A stretch of 41,726 nucleotides of DNA, taken from assembly GCF_010974945.1 (NCBI RefSeq), contig NZ_JAAIVB010000063.1, positions 1 to 41,726 of the forward strand, read 5' to 3'. Shown here one piece after another: positions 16,392-24,066 of the stretch. The notes under the pieces are model-generated. The model was not told the origin of the DNA. It did not search any database and saw only the letters and a list, made by a program, of their open reading frames with translations. The translations under genes were made by a program, and so were the position numbers. Source of the stretch: Noviherbaspirillum galbum. Lineage in GTDB: Bacteria > Pseudomonadota > Gammaproteobacteria > Burkholderiales > Burkholderiaceae_D. The first letter of the stretch is position 1, and every line of letters starts with the position of its first letter.

Positions 16392-17767
16392 GGTGCGCTG
16401 TCGTCGCTGCCCGACGTCAAAGCCTTGCCGGCGAAGGTGGACACCACGCCTTGCGGGCTGATCTTGCGCACCGTGAAAGCCTCGGTAACGTACAGGTTGC
16501 CGGCGGCATCCACCGCCACTCCCTTGGGATAGGCGAAGCGCGCCGCAGCCCCCGTTCCATCCACGCTGCCTTCCATGCCCGCCATCCCGGCCAGCGTGCT
16601 CGTCGCGCCCTGGGGCGTGACCTTGCGGATCGTGAAGTTGTTGGTATCGGCCACGTACATCGTTCCCGCGCCATCGACCGTGATGCCGGCCGGGTAGGCG
16701 AAGGCCGCGGCGGCACCGGTGCCGTCGGCGCTGCCGATGGTCAGGGGCGTGCCTGCAATGGTGCTCACCATGCCGTCCGGGGTGATCTTGCGGACTGTCG
16801 AATTGGTGCGCGTGCAAAGATGGCATGAGGGGAAGAAATCGGTATCGGTGACGAAGACGTTTCCGCCCGCGTCCACGGTGATGCCTTCCGGCTTGATGAA
16901 GCGGGCCTGCGTTCCCTGCGCGTCCACGTATCCCGGCTCGCCTGCCTGTCCGGCGAGGGTCGAGACGATGCCGGCGGGGGTGATCTTGCGCACCGCGTAG
17001 TTCAGGGTGTCGGCGACGTAGAGGTTGCCCGCGCCATCCACCGCGATGGCGGAGGGCGAATTGAAGCGTGCAGCGGACGCCGCGCCGTCGTTGCTGCCGT
17101 TGTTCATCGGCTGTCCGGCGATGGTAACCACCGCACCGGTGGCGGCGATGCGGCGGATGGTGTGGTTGGCGGTGTCGGCCACGTAGACGGTGCCGGCACG
17201 GTCGACCGCGACGCCGGAAGGCAGGTTGAAGCGCGCGGTGCCCCCGGTCGCGTCGACGCTTCCGGCCTGCTGCGGCGCGCCGGCGAAGGTGGATACCACG
17301 CCCGCGGGCGTGATCTTGCGGATGGTGCTGTTGTTGCGGTCGGCAACGTAGAGATTGCCGGCGCCGTCGATGGCGATGCCGACCGGGAAGCTGAATCTTG
17401 CACTCAAGCCCGCGGTACTGGTGGAAGCGGAGGTGGAGGGCGGGGTGTTTGGAGTGACAACCGGCGCCGTGTCCGTCATGCCGGACGCTGCCCCGCCGCT
17501 GCCGGTGGTGCCATTCGTGCCATTCGCGCCGGTAGTGCCGCTGCTGCCTCCGCTGCCGCTGCTCGCGGGCGTGGCGGTTTCCGACACGCCGCCGACGGCG
17601 GTGGGAACGACGCCGGTGCTGGCTGGCGCCTCAGGTTGCGTCCCCAGGACGGCAAGTGCCGTGCCGCCGCTGCTTCCGCCGCAGGCGGTGAGCAGGGTGA
17701 GCAGCATCATGGCTGACATGCAGCGTGCTGTCTGCGTCAAGGTTGAACTGGAAGGGATCTGCAACAT
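16388..17767 (-). CDS. NHL-repeat beta-propeller lipoprotein
   Basis: A 459-aa envelope protein. The lipobox LTAC places a lipidated Cys29 after a signal sequence that starts at about residue 17. A Ser/Thr/Gly/Pro linker of about 90 residues (GTTGANGTNGTTGSGG) tethers the folded part. Six NHL repeats follow from about 125 to 455, each with the pattern ARF-x-xP-x-G-[IV]-[AT]-V-D-x-AGN-[LV]-YVAD...TIRKITP-x-G-x-VST-x-AG, fitting a closed six-bladed propeller. Repeat 4 carries a small insert with SCHLCTRTN, an unusual Cys-x-x-Cys in the blade. Such propellers bind partners or ligands at the cell surface; the function here is unknown. AGGAG precedes the ATG. Confidence 0.9.
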   Translation of the reverse strand: MLQIPSSSTLTQTARCMSAMMLLTLLTACGGSSGGTALAVLGTQPEAPASTGVVPTAVGGVSETATPASSGSGGSSGTTGANGTNGTTGSGGAASGMTDTAPVVTPNTPPSTSASTSTAGLSARFSFPVGIAIDGAGNLYVADRNNSTIRKITPAGVVSTFAGAPQQAGSVDATGGTARFNLPSGVAVDRAGTVYVADTANHTIRRIAATGAVVTIAGQPMNNGSNDGAASAARFNSPSAIAVDGAGNLYVADTLNYAVRKITPAGIVSTLAGQAGEPGYVDAQGTQARFIKPEGITVDAGGNVFVTDTDFFPSCHLCTRTNSTVRKITPDGMVSTIAGTPLTIGSADGTGAAAAFAYPAGITVDGAGTMYVADTNNFTIRKVTPQGATSTLAGMAGMEGSVDGTGAAARFAYPKGVAVDAAGNLYVTEAFTVRKISPQGVVSTFAGKALTSGSDDSAP

Positions 17768-17858
17768 GTTCGACTCCTGGAGTGAAGAAATCCCCCGCTG
17801 CGCGCGACGACGATGCGCATCGCAACGGGGTAAGGAGTAGGACTGCCTTGATGGCGGA

Positions 17859-17899
17859 TTGATGCATCAACATATTTGCTTGTCATCAAAAAAGATGAC
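17859..17899. promoter_or_regulatory. Palindromes in divergent promoter region
   Basis: In the AT-richer gap between the NHL lipoprotein and the CHASE2 cyclase there is a perfect 12-bp palindrome, TTGATGCATCAA (17859-17870). A perfect 6-bp inverted repeat around an A6 tract (GTCATC 17882-17887 / GATGAC 17894-17899) follows. Both are plausible regulator sites for either gene. The regulator is unknown. Confidence 0.4.
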
Positions 17900-18032
17900 G
17901 GTTGGAATCAGGAAATTCCTGTCGCGGCCGAGCTTGCCCGGACGGCAAATGTCCTTGCGGCGGAAGCGGCGTTGCAGATAACATTGCCTGTCACCAACAT
18001 CATTCATCGAGCGGCACGGGTGCCGCCGCCGC

Positions 18033-19940
18033 ATGCCTCCTTCGTCCGCTCCATTCACCACAGCCAGGTCGCGCCATGCGCCGGCGCGCCTCTACGTCGT
18101 GCTCGCGCTGGCGTTCGCGGCCGCCCTGGCGGGCGAGCTGTTCGGCGCCAGGTTGCTCGCCACCATCGAAGCGCGCACGGCGGACATCTATCTGCAGCGG
18201 CATGCCGGCAACTATTCCGCCGATCCTTCCATCGTCATCATCGACATCGACGACGCCAGCATGCGCGGCATGCAGAAGATTGCAGGCCTGTGGTCCTGGC
18301 CGCGCGAAATCCATGCCGACCTGATCGAGGCGCTGGCGGAATTCTCGCCGCGCGCCATCATTTTCGACGTTGCCTTTTCGGAGCAGGACCTGAAGCGTCC
18401 GAAAAGCGATGCCCGCCTGTCGGAAGTGATCGCGGCCACGCCCCAGGTCTATGTGTCGGCGATGCAGGTGCCGGCTTCGCCCAGCCTCGTGCCGGTGCGC
18501 CCGGATCTGCTTGCGAAGGCCTTCGGCATTTCCGCCGCGCCGCGCGCGCCGGCCGCGCGTCCCGCAACGGTACAGCTCCCGATGGCGATCGAGCCAGCCG
18601 CCTGGCGGCTGGGCCTGATCAACCGCCTCGAGGATGGCGATGGCGTACTGCGGCGCTACCGATTGTACGCAGAGGACGGCGGCATGCGGCTGCCATCCTT
18701 GCCGGCGCGCGTCGCCGCCGCCTCCGGGGCGGTGCTGCCCGATGGCGCCGACTTTCGCCTTCGCTGGCCGGCGCGGGGACACCGGCGCATTCCCTATGGC
18801 GACGTGTACAAGCTGCTCACCGAGGAACGGCCGGCGATGCGCGAGGCCGAGGTGGAAGTCCTCGCCGGAATGTTCCGCAACAAGCTGATCGTGGTCGGCG
18901 CATCGGCGGCGTCTTCCTTCGACCATCATCTCACGCCCCTCGGGGCTGGATATCCCGGCGTGGACGTGCTGGCGGTGGCGCTGGACAACCTCATCAGCGG
19001 ACGCAGCCTGCGGACCGGGTCGCCCTTCGGGCCCTTCCTGCTCGGCGCCGCCTTGCTGCTGTTCGTTTCCTGGAGCTTCGCCCGCCGCCTCAACCCGGTG
19101 GCAACCGGGGCGGCGCTGCTGGCGGTCTCCGCCGCGGCGCTCGCGCTGGCCGACCAGATGGTGGAGCGGAACCTGCTGCTGCCGGTTGCCACACCGTTGA
19201 TCTTTGCCTGGACCTGGTTCGTATGCGCCGCCCTCGCCGGCTACCTGCGGGAGCGGCGGACCCGCGAGCAGGCCGTGTCGCTGTTCCGGCGATTTCTCAA
19301 TCCCAACGTGGTGCAGCAGATCGTGGAGCAGGGTGAAACAGTGGAAAGCCTGTCGGGCCAGGAGCGCAAGATCACCGTGCTGTTCTCGGACATCCGGGGT
19401 TTCACCACGCTGTCGGAACAGCGCTCCCCGCAGGAAGTGGTGGCCCTGCTCAACCGTTACTTCGAGCGGCAGGTCGAGGTGATCTTTCGCCACGGGGGCA
19501 CCCTCGACAAATTCATCGGCGACTGCATCATGGCCTTCTGGGGCGCGCCCGTCGACGACGCGGCGCACGCGTCGCGCGCCATCGCGGCCGCGCTCGACAT
19601 GGAAAGGGTGCTGCTCGAATTCCGGCAGATGCTGATCGACGAGGGATCGGACGTCGGCGATTTCGACGTCGGCATCGGCATCCATACCGGCCCGGCGGTG
19701 GTCGGCTTCATCGGCGCGCCGCAGAAGCTGGACTACACCGCCATCGGCGACACGGTCAACCTCGCGAGCCGCGTGGAAGGCTTGACCAAGGGCGTGGCGA
19801 GGGTGCTGGTCACGCGGGAAACGATGGAAGCCGCGGAAGGCGGGCAGGGCGATGTCCCTGCCTTCGTCAGGCGCGGCAACTTCGAGGTCAAGGGCAGGGC
19901 GGCGCGCGTCGAATTATACGAACCAAGGAGAAGCACATGA
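18033..19940 (+). CDS. CHASE2-domain adenylate cyclase (class III)
   Basis: A 635-aa membrane sensor predicted to make cAMP. Helix 1 (about 19-40) leads to a periplasmic CHASE2 domain (about 45-325; IVIIDIDDASMRG, RAIIFDVAFSE, and KLIVVGASAAS near the end). Three closely spaced helices (about 332-350, 355-375, 385-405) follow, then a cytoplasmic cyclase domain (about 440-615). Metal aspartates are D453 (FSDIRGF) and D497 (FIGDCIMAFWG). K493 and D567 (LDYTAIGD) are the pair that selects ATP over GTP, and N576/R580 are the transition-state residues, so an active adenylate rather than guanylate cyclase is expected. It overlaps the SH3 gene by ATGA. A 6-bp GC hairpin (18011-18026) ends six bases before the ATG and could limit translation; no Shine-Dalgarno sequence is seen. 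Confidence 0.93.
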   Translation: MPPSSAPFTTARSRHAPARLYVVLALAFAAALAGELFGARLLATIEARTADIYLQRHAGNYSADPSIVIIDIDDASMRGMQKIAGLWSWPREIHADLIEALAEFSPRAIIFDVAFSEQDLKRPKSDARLSEVIAATPQVYVSAMQVPASPSLVPVRPDLLAKAFGISAAPRAPAARPATVQLPMAIEPAAWRLGLINRLEDGDGVLRRYRLYAEDGGMRLPSLPARVAAASGAVLPDGADFRLRWPARGHRRIPYGDVYKLLTEERPAMREAEVEVLAGMFRNKLIVVGASAASSFDHHLTPLGAGYPGVDVLAVALDNLISGRSLRTGSPFGPFLLGAALLLFVSWSFARRLNPVATGAALLAVSAAALALADQMVERNLLLPVATPLIFAWTWFVCAALAGYLRERRTREQAVSLFRRFLNPNVVQQIVEQGETVESLSGQERKITVLFSDIRGFTTLSEQRSPQEVVALLNRYFERQVEVIFRHGGTLDKFIGDCIMAFWGAPVDDAAHASRAIAAALDMERVLLEFRQMLIDEGSDVGDFDVGIGIHTGPAVVGFIGAPQKLDYTAIGDTVNLASRVEGLTKGVARVLVTRETMEAAEGGQGDVPAFVRRGNFEVKGRAARVELYEPRRST

Positions 19941-20482
19941 GGAGAGCACCCATCTGGGTGATGACGCTGGCGCTCGCCGCCGGCCTGGCGCAGGCGGAAA
20001 GCGCCGTCACCACGCGCGCGGCGGAACTGCAGTCGCTAGGCCAGGCGGATTCCGACATCGTCGCCAGGCTGCCGGAAAACACCCGCGTCGAGGTCATGGC
20101 GCGACAGGGCGCCTGGCGGCAGGTGAAGACCGGCGCGGGCCAGAGCGGCTGGGTGCGAATGCTCAGCCTGCGGCCCGAGAACGCGATTGCCGCGCCGGCG
20201 CCTGCCGGAGGCGCGTCCGGCGCGATGAACGCCATCAATGGCCTGCTTACCGCCGGCCGCACGTCCAACACGGCGACCGTGACCACCGGCGTGCGCGGCC
20301 TGTCGGAAGAGGACCTGCAGCGCGCCCAGGCGAATCCGGCCGAGTTCGAGAAGCTGCAGCGCTTCGGCACGGACCGCAACGCGGCACAGGATTTCGCCCA
20401 GCGCAGCCGGCTGACGCCGGCGCGCGTGGATTATCTCGGCGAGCCGGCGCAATCCGGCCTGCGCAAGATGGAAGGAGGCTGA
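19937..20482 (+). CDS. Periplasmic SH3-like protein
   Basis: A 181-aa exported protein. A signal peptide (1-20, ending LAQA) precedes a bacterial SH3-like domain at about 24-82, with TRAAELQ, VARLPENTRVEVMARQGAWRQV and SGWVRMLSLR, the usual pattern of cell-wall or peptide-binding SH3 domains. The second half (about 108-181) is helical (GLSEEDLQRAQANPAEFEKL) and unassigned. GGAG lies before the ATG. Overlap of four bases with the cyclase and a gap of one base to the M48 protease gene show tight co-translation. It may couple the protease or cyclase to peptidoglycan or an envelope protein; this is inference. Confidence 0.85.
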   Translation: MRRAPIWVMTLALAAGLAQAESAVTTRAAELQSLGQADSDIVARLPENTRVEVMARQGAWRQVKTGAGQSGWVRMLSLRPENAIAAPAPAGGASGAMNAINGLLTAGRTSNTATVTTGVRGLSEEDLQRAQANPAEFEKLQRFGTDRNAAQDFAQRSRLTPARVDYLGEPAQSGLRKMEGG

Positions 20483-20483
20483 C

Positions 20484-21377
20484 ATGCGACACATCCGATC
20501 CACCCTCGCCGCGCTGCTGCTGTGCGCCAGCACGGGCGCCATGGCGCAACTGCCGTTCGCGATTCCCGGCCTCGACAAACTCAGCGACAAGCTGGGCAGC
20601 AAGCTCGGCAACCTGAACCTGGAAAACACGCTGGGCAACCTGACCAAGGCGGCGAAGGACACCGACGAATCGGAAGAAATCCGGCTCGGCCAGGAGTTCG
20701 CCGCCACACTGCTCGGGGCCAAGCCGCTGGCGCCCGATCCGGCGCTGCAGCAATACGTGAATGCGCTCGGCCGGTGGCTGGCGCTACAGACGGAGCGCCC
20801 CGACCTGCCCTGGACCTTCGGCGTGCTCGACGACCCCGGCTTCAACGCCTTCGCCACGCCCGGCGGCTACGTATTCGTCACCCGCGGGCTGGTCGCGCGC
20901 ATGCGCAACGAGGCGGAGCTGGCCGGCGTGCTCGCCCATGAGATCGGGCACGTGCTGAAGAAGCACCATCTGCGCGCGGTCCAGAAGCAGGCCGGGATGG
21001 CGCTGGTGAGCGATGTCATCGGCGCCTCGAACAGGGGGTCGAACGGTCCGCATCCGGAAGCGCGCGCGGCCTTGCTGAACGTCGGCCGCAAGCTGTATGT
21101 CAGCGGCCTGGACAAGGACGACGAGTTCGAGGCGGACCGCCTCGGCGTGGTGATCGCCGCCCGCGCCGGCTATGACGCCTTCGGCCTGCCGGCGGTATTG
21201 CAGATGCTGCAGGCGCAAAACGGCAGCGCCGGCGAGTTCGCCCTGCTGTTCAGGACCCACCCCGCGCCCGCAACCCGCATCCAGATGCTGGACCGCCAGA
21301 TGGGCGATCGTTTCGACCGGCTGCCCGGCACCGCGGGCGAAACCATGGAGCGCCGGCTCGCGCAATTCGGCAGGTAA
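20484..21377 (+). CDS. M48-family periplasmic metalloprotease
   Basis: A 297-aa exported zinc protease. A signal peptide (1-21, ending GAMA) is followed by a helical segment (about 25-65) and the M48 catalytic domain. The zinc motif HEIGH is at 152-156 and the third ligand E216 in DEFEADRLGV. FNAFATPGGYVFVTRG (about 120-135) is the typical M48 active-site strand. It resembles BepA/LoiP-type proteases that handle outer-membrane protein assembly, but without the TPR tail of BepA. Last gene of the cyclase-SH3-protease operon. GGAGG precedes the ATG. Confidence 0.92.
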   Translation: MRHIRSTLAALLLCASTGAMAQLPFAIPGLDKLSDKLGSKLGNLNLENTLGNLTKAAKDTDESEEIRLGQEFAATLLGAKPLAPDPALQQYVNALGRWLALQTERPDLPWTFGVLDDPGFNAFATPGGYVFVTRGLVARMRNEAELAGVLAHEIGHVLKKHHLRAVQKQAGMALVSDVIGASNRGSNGPHPEARAALLNVGRKLYVSGLDKDDEFEADRLGVVIAARAGYDAFGLPAVLQMLQAQNGSAGEFALLFRTHPAPATRIQMLDRQMGDRFDRLPGTAGETMERRLAQFGR

Positions 21378-21390
21378 CGATGAGTTTGGT

Positions 21391-21408
21391 GGCGGGCTCC
21401 GGCCCGCC
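21391..21408. terminator. GC hairpin between convergent genes
   Basis: A perfect 7-bp stem (GGCGGGC 21391-21397 / GCCCGCC 21402-21408) with a tetraloop lies in the 39-base gap between the M48 protease and receiver genes. There is no T run on either strand, so it is only a candidate bidirectional terminator. Confidence 0.4.
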
Positions 21409-21416
21409 GGCCGGCG

Positions 21417-21818
21417 TCAGGAGTCCTGCTCCGCGCCTTCCTTGTGGCGCCTGGCGATCTTGATGATGGCGTTGCGGATGGTGGTCAGCACGGTGGCCGA
21501 CTTGAACGGCTTGACGATGAAGCCGTGCACGCCGCGCGCGGCGCCGGCCTGCACCGCCTCGGCCGCGAATTGTCCGGACACCATGAACAGCAGCGCCTTC
21601 GGCAGTTCGGCGCGGATCAGGTCGAGCTTGCCGAGGCCGTCGCCGTCGGCGTCGCCGATGTCGATGCAGACCACCTGCGGCTGCAGCTTGACCATGGTGG
21701 CGATCGAGGCCGGAGTGGTATTGAACTCGCCGATCACCTCGTGTCCGCCGTTGGCGAGCACCGAGGCGAGCAGGTTGCGCGAAATGGCGTTGGTGTCCAT
21801 GACAACGAATTTCAGCAT
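21417..21818 (-). CDS. Single-domain response regulator (CheY-like receiver)
   Basis: A 133-aa receiver with no output domain. The phosphoacceptor is D53 (VVCIDIGDADGDG), the switch Ser/Thr is S81 (LLFMVSG), and the conserved lysine is K103 (FIVKPFKS). Of the usual acidic pair that holds magnesium, only D8 is left; the preceding position is Met7. Phosphorylation may therefore be altered. It could act as a CheY-type messenger or phosphate sink; no kinase is adjacent. The start at 21818 has AAGG upstream. It converges on the M48 gene. Confidence 0.88.
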   Translation of the reverse strand: MLKFVVMDTNAISRNLLASVLANGGHEVIGEFNTTPASIATMVKLQPQVVCIDIGDADGDGLGKLDLIRAELPKALLFMVSGQFAAEAVQAGAARGVHGFIVKPFKSATVLTTIRNAIIKIARRHKEGAEQDS

Positions 21819-21981
21819 GCGTTGACCTTGTCTGGCATGGGGATGACTCCCATTATGCGCAAAGCGCTCCCGGGCTGCCACAAAACTTTGCGTTACCGGA
21901 GCACGTTGCGGCCGACCGCGTTCGCCCTACAATGAAAGCGGGGGGCGAAAGCCGGCACGGGCGGTCTTGAGAAAAGCCGGG

Positions 21982-22008
21982 TTGAAGCGTACGAACATGC
22001 TTTATCAT
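21982..22008 (+). promoter_or_regulatory. Possible sigma70 promoter of the universal stress gene
   Basis: TTGAAG (21982-21987) and TATCAT (22003-22008) resemble -35 and -10 boxes upstream of the gene at 22055, but the 15-base spacing is short. Low certainty. Confidence 0.28.
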
Positions 22009-22054
22009 CGCGACGTCGGTTCCTGTTCCTGAGGCATTCTCCACGGAGGCAATT

Positions 22055-22492
22055 ATGTACCGCAAGATTCTCGTCGCCTACAACGGCACGCCGGAAAGCC
22101 GGGTCGCGCTCAAGGAGTGCATCCGGCTGGCCCCGGGCGGCTCAGCCGAAGTACACCTGCTGGCCGTGATCACGCCCATGCCGATCGTCATCGCCGCCGA
22201 ATTCGCCGCCGCCGTGCCCACCGTCGAGGAGGAACAGGCCGAGCAGAAGGCGATGCAGCAGGTGCTCGAATCCGGCCGCGCGATGCTGGCCGAAGCAGGA
22301 CTGCAGGTCATTCCCCACCTCGAGGTCGGCGAACCCGCCACCGTCATCGCTTCGCTGGTGGACAAGCTCGGCGTCGAGCTCGTGATCGTCGGGCATTCGC
22401 GCCACAAGAGCTTCGCCATGCGCTGGTGGCGCGGCGCGATGGACGCGGTGCTGGTGGAAAAGGTGAAGTGCAGCGTGCTGGTCGCCGCCTGA
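22055..22492 (+). CDS. Universal stress protein (UspA family)
   Basis: A 145-aa cytoplasmic USP. The first strand MYRKILVAYNGTPESRVALKE and the final VKCSVLVAA are typical. The ATP-binding signature, normally G-x2-G-x9-G-[ST], is degenerate: VIVGHSRHKSFAMRWWRG lacks the second glycine, so ATP binding is doubtful and it may belong to the UspA-like, non-nucleotide-binding group. GGAGG lies seven bases before the ATG. It stands alone; USPs commonly respond to starvation or oxidative stress. Confidence 0.9.
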   Translation: MYRKILVAYNGTPESRVALKECIRLAPGGSAEVHLLAVITPMPIVIAAEFAAAVPTVEEEQAEQKAMQQVLESGRAMLAEAGLQVIPHLEVGEPATVIASLVDKLGVELVIVGHSRHKSFAMRWWRGAMDAVLVEKVKCSVLVAA

Positions 22493-22636
22493 GGCTTGCC
22501 CGCCGGCAGGTGCTGAGTCGCCTCAAGCAAACGGCGCGGTCCGGGAATTACCGGCGGGGCGCGGCCGTCCACATGTCATGGGCATGACCGGTTCCGGTCA
22601 TCCGCAGGGAGCAACATCCAACGAGGTGGAGGAATC

Positions 22637-23290
22637 ATGAGGTTCTTCGGACGCGGGCGCGCGGCGCTCGCCGCCCTGCTATGCATCGGCCTGCTCGGCG
22701 CCTGCGGAGGCGGGGGCGGCAATCCGGGAGTGACGGCCGCCACGGGCGCGGCCAACGTGCCTGCCCTTCCCGCCGCGGCTGCCGCGGCGCCGGCCAGCAG
22801 CGTCACGTTTCCGTTCACGCTCGACGGCAGCGCGGCGGTGCCGCCGAATCCCAGCCTTGCCGCCGGCAGCGGCGTCCTTGCCATCAACCCGGTGAGTGGA
22901 GACTTCACCGTCAGCGTATCAGTCAGCGGCATGCTGCCGACGTCGGCGCATATCCACGATGCGATCGCCGGCATCAACGGTCCGGTAATTTTCACCTTGT
23001 CGCAGGCAACGCCCGGCGGCGACACCTGGCTGGGCAGTGGGCGCATGACGGCGTCGCAGATCCTCCAGCTGAATGCCGGCGGCTACTACATCGACCTGCA
23101 CAGCCTGTCGTTCCCGAACGGCGAGATCCGCGCCCAGCTCATCCCGCCCGTGCCGATCGCGGCCGGCGCCACGACGGGAACCACGGGAACGACCGGATCT
23201 ACGGGCACCACGGGTTCGACAGGCACCACAGGCACCACAGGTATCACAGGCACGACGGCCGGGCCGGCCTTTCCCGCCTCCGCAAGCTGA
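22637..23290 (+). CDS. CHRD-domain lipoprotein
   Basis: A 217-aa outer-envelope lipoprotein with lipobox LGAC (Cys23). A Gly/Ala-rich linker (to about 50) precedes a CHRD domain (about 52-168), recognised by the strands AINPVSGDFTVSVSVSG, SAHIHDAIAGINGPVIF, and the ending GGYYIDLHSLSFPNGEIRAQ. CHRD domains occur in chordin and in many bacterial surface proteins; their ligand is unknown. The C-terminal 45 residues are repeats of TTG/STG/ITG. GGAGGAAT precedes the ATG. The hydrolase gene follows after 15 bases, suggesting an operon, though one product is exported and the other is cytoplasmic. Confidence 0.9.
   Translation: MRFFGRGRAALAALLCIGLLGACGGGGGNPGVTAATGAANVPALPAAAAAAPASSVTFPFTLDGSAAVPPNPSLAAGSGVLAINPVSGDFTVSVSVSGMLPTSAHIHDAIAGINGPVIFTLSQATPGGDTWLGSGRMTASQILQLNAGGYYIDLHSLSFPNGEIRAQLIPPVPIAAGATTGTTGTTGSTGTTGSTGTTGTTGITGTTAGPAFPASAS
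23170..23265 (+). repeat. Degenerate 9-bp tandem repeat inside the CHRD gene
   Basis: About ten copies of a 9-base unit (ACGGGCACC-like) encode alternating Thr-Thr-Gly and Ser-Thr-Gly. It lies at the 3' end of the coding region and could vary in copy number. Confidence 0.75.
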
Positions 23291-23305
23291 GCGAAAAGGA
23301 ATCCC

Positions 23306-23842
23306 ATGTCCCGGCTCTGCCAGTCCACGCGCGCCAACCTGCTGCTCATCGACTTCCAGGAACGCCTGATGCCGGCGATCGCCGGCGCGGAAACCGTCCT
23401 CTACCAGACTGTCAAGCTGGCGAAGGCGGCCAGCCTGCTCGGCGTCCCGATCGTCGGCACCGCGCAGAGCCCGGCGTCGCTCGGGCCGAACCATCCGCGG
23501 ATCGAAGCGCTGTGCGGCGTGGTCGTCGAAAAGGACGCCTTCGATGCCAGCGCCGAACCCGGCCTGCTGGCGGCGCTGTCGCCGGACCGGGACATTGCCG
23601 TTCTGGCCGGCTGCGAGGCGCATGTCTGCGTCCTGCAGACCGCGCTGTCGCTGCGCGAGCGGATGCGGGTGATGGTGGTGGCCGACGCGATCGGCTCGCG
23701 CGCCGACGTCAACAAGGAAGCGGCCCTGCGGCGCATGGCGGCTGCCGGGGTGGACATCGTGACGACGGAAATGATGATCTTCGAATGGCTGGAGCGCAGC
23801 ACCCATCCCCGGTTCCGGGAATGCCTGCAACTCATCAAGTGA
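23306..23842 (+). CDS. Isochorismatase-family cysteine hydrolase (YcaC-like)
   Basis: A 178-aa cytoplasmic hydrolase with the catalytic triad D16 (LLLIDFQER), K76 (VVEKDAFDA) and C108 (GCEAHVCVLQTAL). The short length and the ESTMMIFEWL-type C-terminal region (TTEMMIFEWLERS) place it with YcaC-like enzymes rather than true isochorismatases; the substrate of that group is unknown, though amides are likely. AAGGAA precedes the ATG. It follows the CHRD gene by 15 bases and ends before a GC hairpin. Confidence 0.9.
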   Translation: MSRLCQSTRANLLLIDFQERLMPAIAGAETVLYQTVKLAKAASLLGVPIVGTAQSPASLGPNHPRIEALCGVVVEKDAFDASAEPGLLAALSPDRDIAVLAGCEAHVCVLQTALSLRERMRVMVVADAIGSRADVNKEAALRRMAAAGVDIVTTEMMIFEWLERSTHPRFRECLQLIK

Positions 23843-23844
23843 AA

Positions 23845-23877
23845 CGCCGCGCCGCCGGTCGTGCCAGCGGCGCGGCG
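23845..23877. terminator. Strong GC hairpin between convergent genes
   Basis: A perfect 11-bp stem (23845-23855 / 23867-23877, CGCCGCGCCGC and its complement) with an 11-base loop starts two bases after the hydrolase stop. There is no T run, so termination is likely but not certain; it could serve both the hydrolase gene and the microprotein gene on the other strand. Confidence 0.55.
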
Positions 23878-23894
23878 CGCATAGATGGCGGGAA

Positions 23895-23981
23895 TCAGTG
23901 CGGGATCAGGAAAATCGCAGCGACGGCGGCAAGCACCAGCGCCACGACGAGTCCGACGACGACGGCATCAGCTTGTTGCAT
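23895..23981 (-). CDS. 28-aa single-helix membrane microprotein
   Basis: A complete short gene of 28 codons plus TGA. The ATG at 23981 is preceded, four bases upstream, by a perfect GGAGG ribosome site (CCCGGAGGTCGT). The product starts MQQADAVVVG, continues as an unbroken hydrophobic stretch of about 20 residues (V7 to I26) and ends IPH. This is the layout of the small one-helix membrane proteins that regulate transporters or kinases. An AT-rich TATATT box lies 27 bases before the start on the same strand (24008-24013). It is downstream of, and on the same strand as, the BrkB-like gene. No known family is recognised. Confidence 0.6.
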   Translation of the reverse strand: MQQADAVVVGLVVALVLAAVAAIFLIPH

Positions 23982-24066
23982 ACGACCTCCGGGACAAAGA
24001 TGGTTTCAATATAGGCAAGCCGCATGCGGGCTGCTTTGATCGACTCCAAACCTCTGTCATTTGCCT

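Noticed and set aside
23170-23265. Repeat array considered as CRISPR
   Set aside because: It is a continuous 9-bp coding repeat giving Thr-Thr-Gly, with no spacers and no cas genes.
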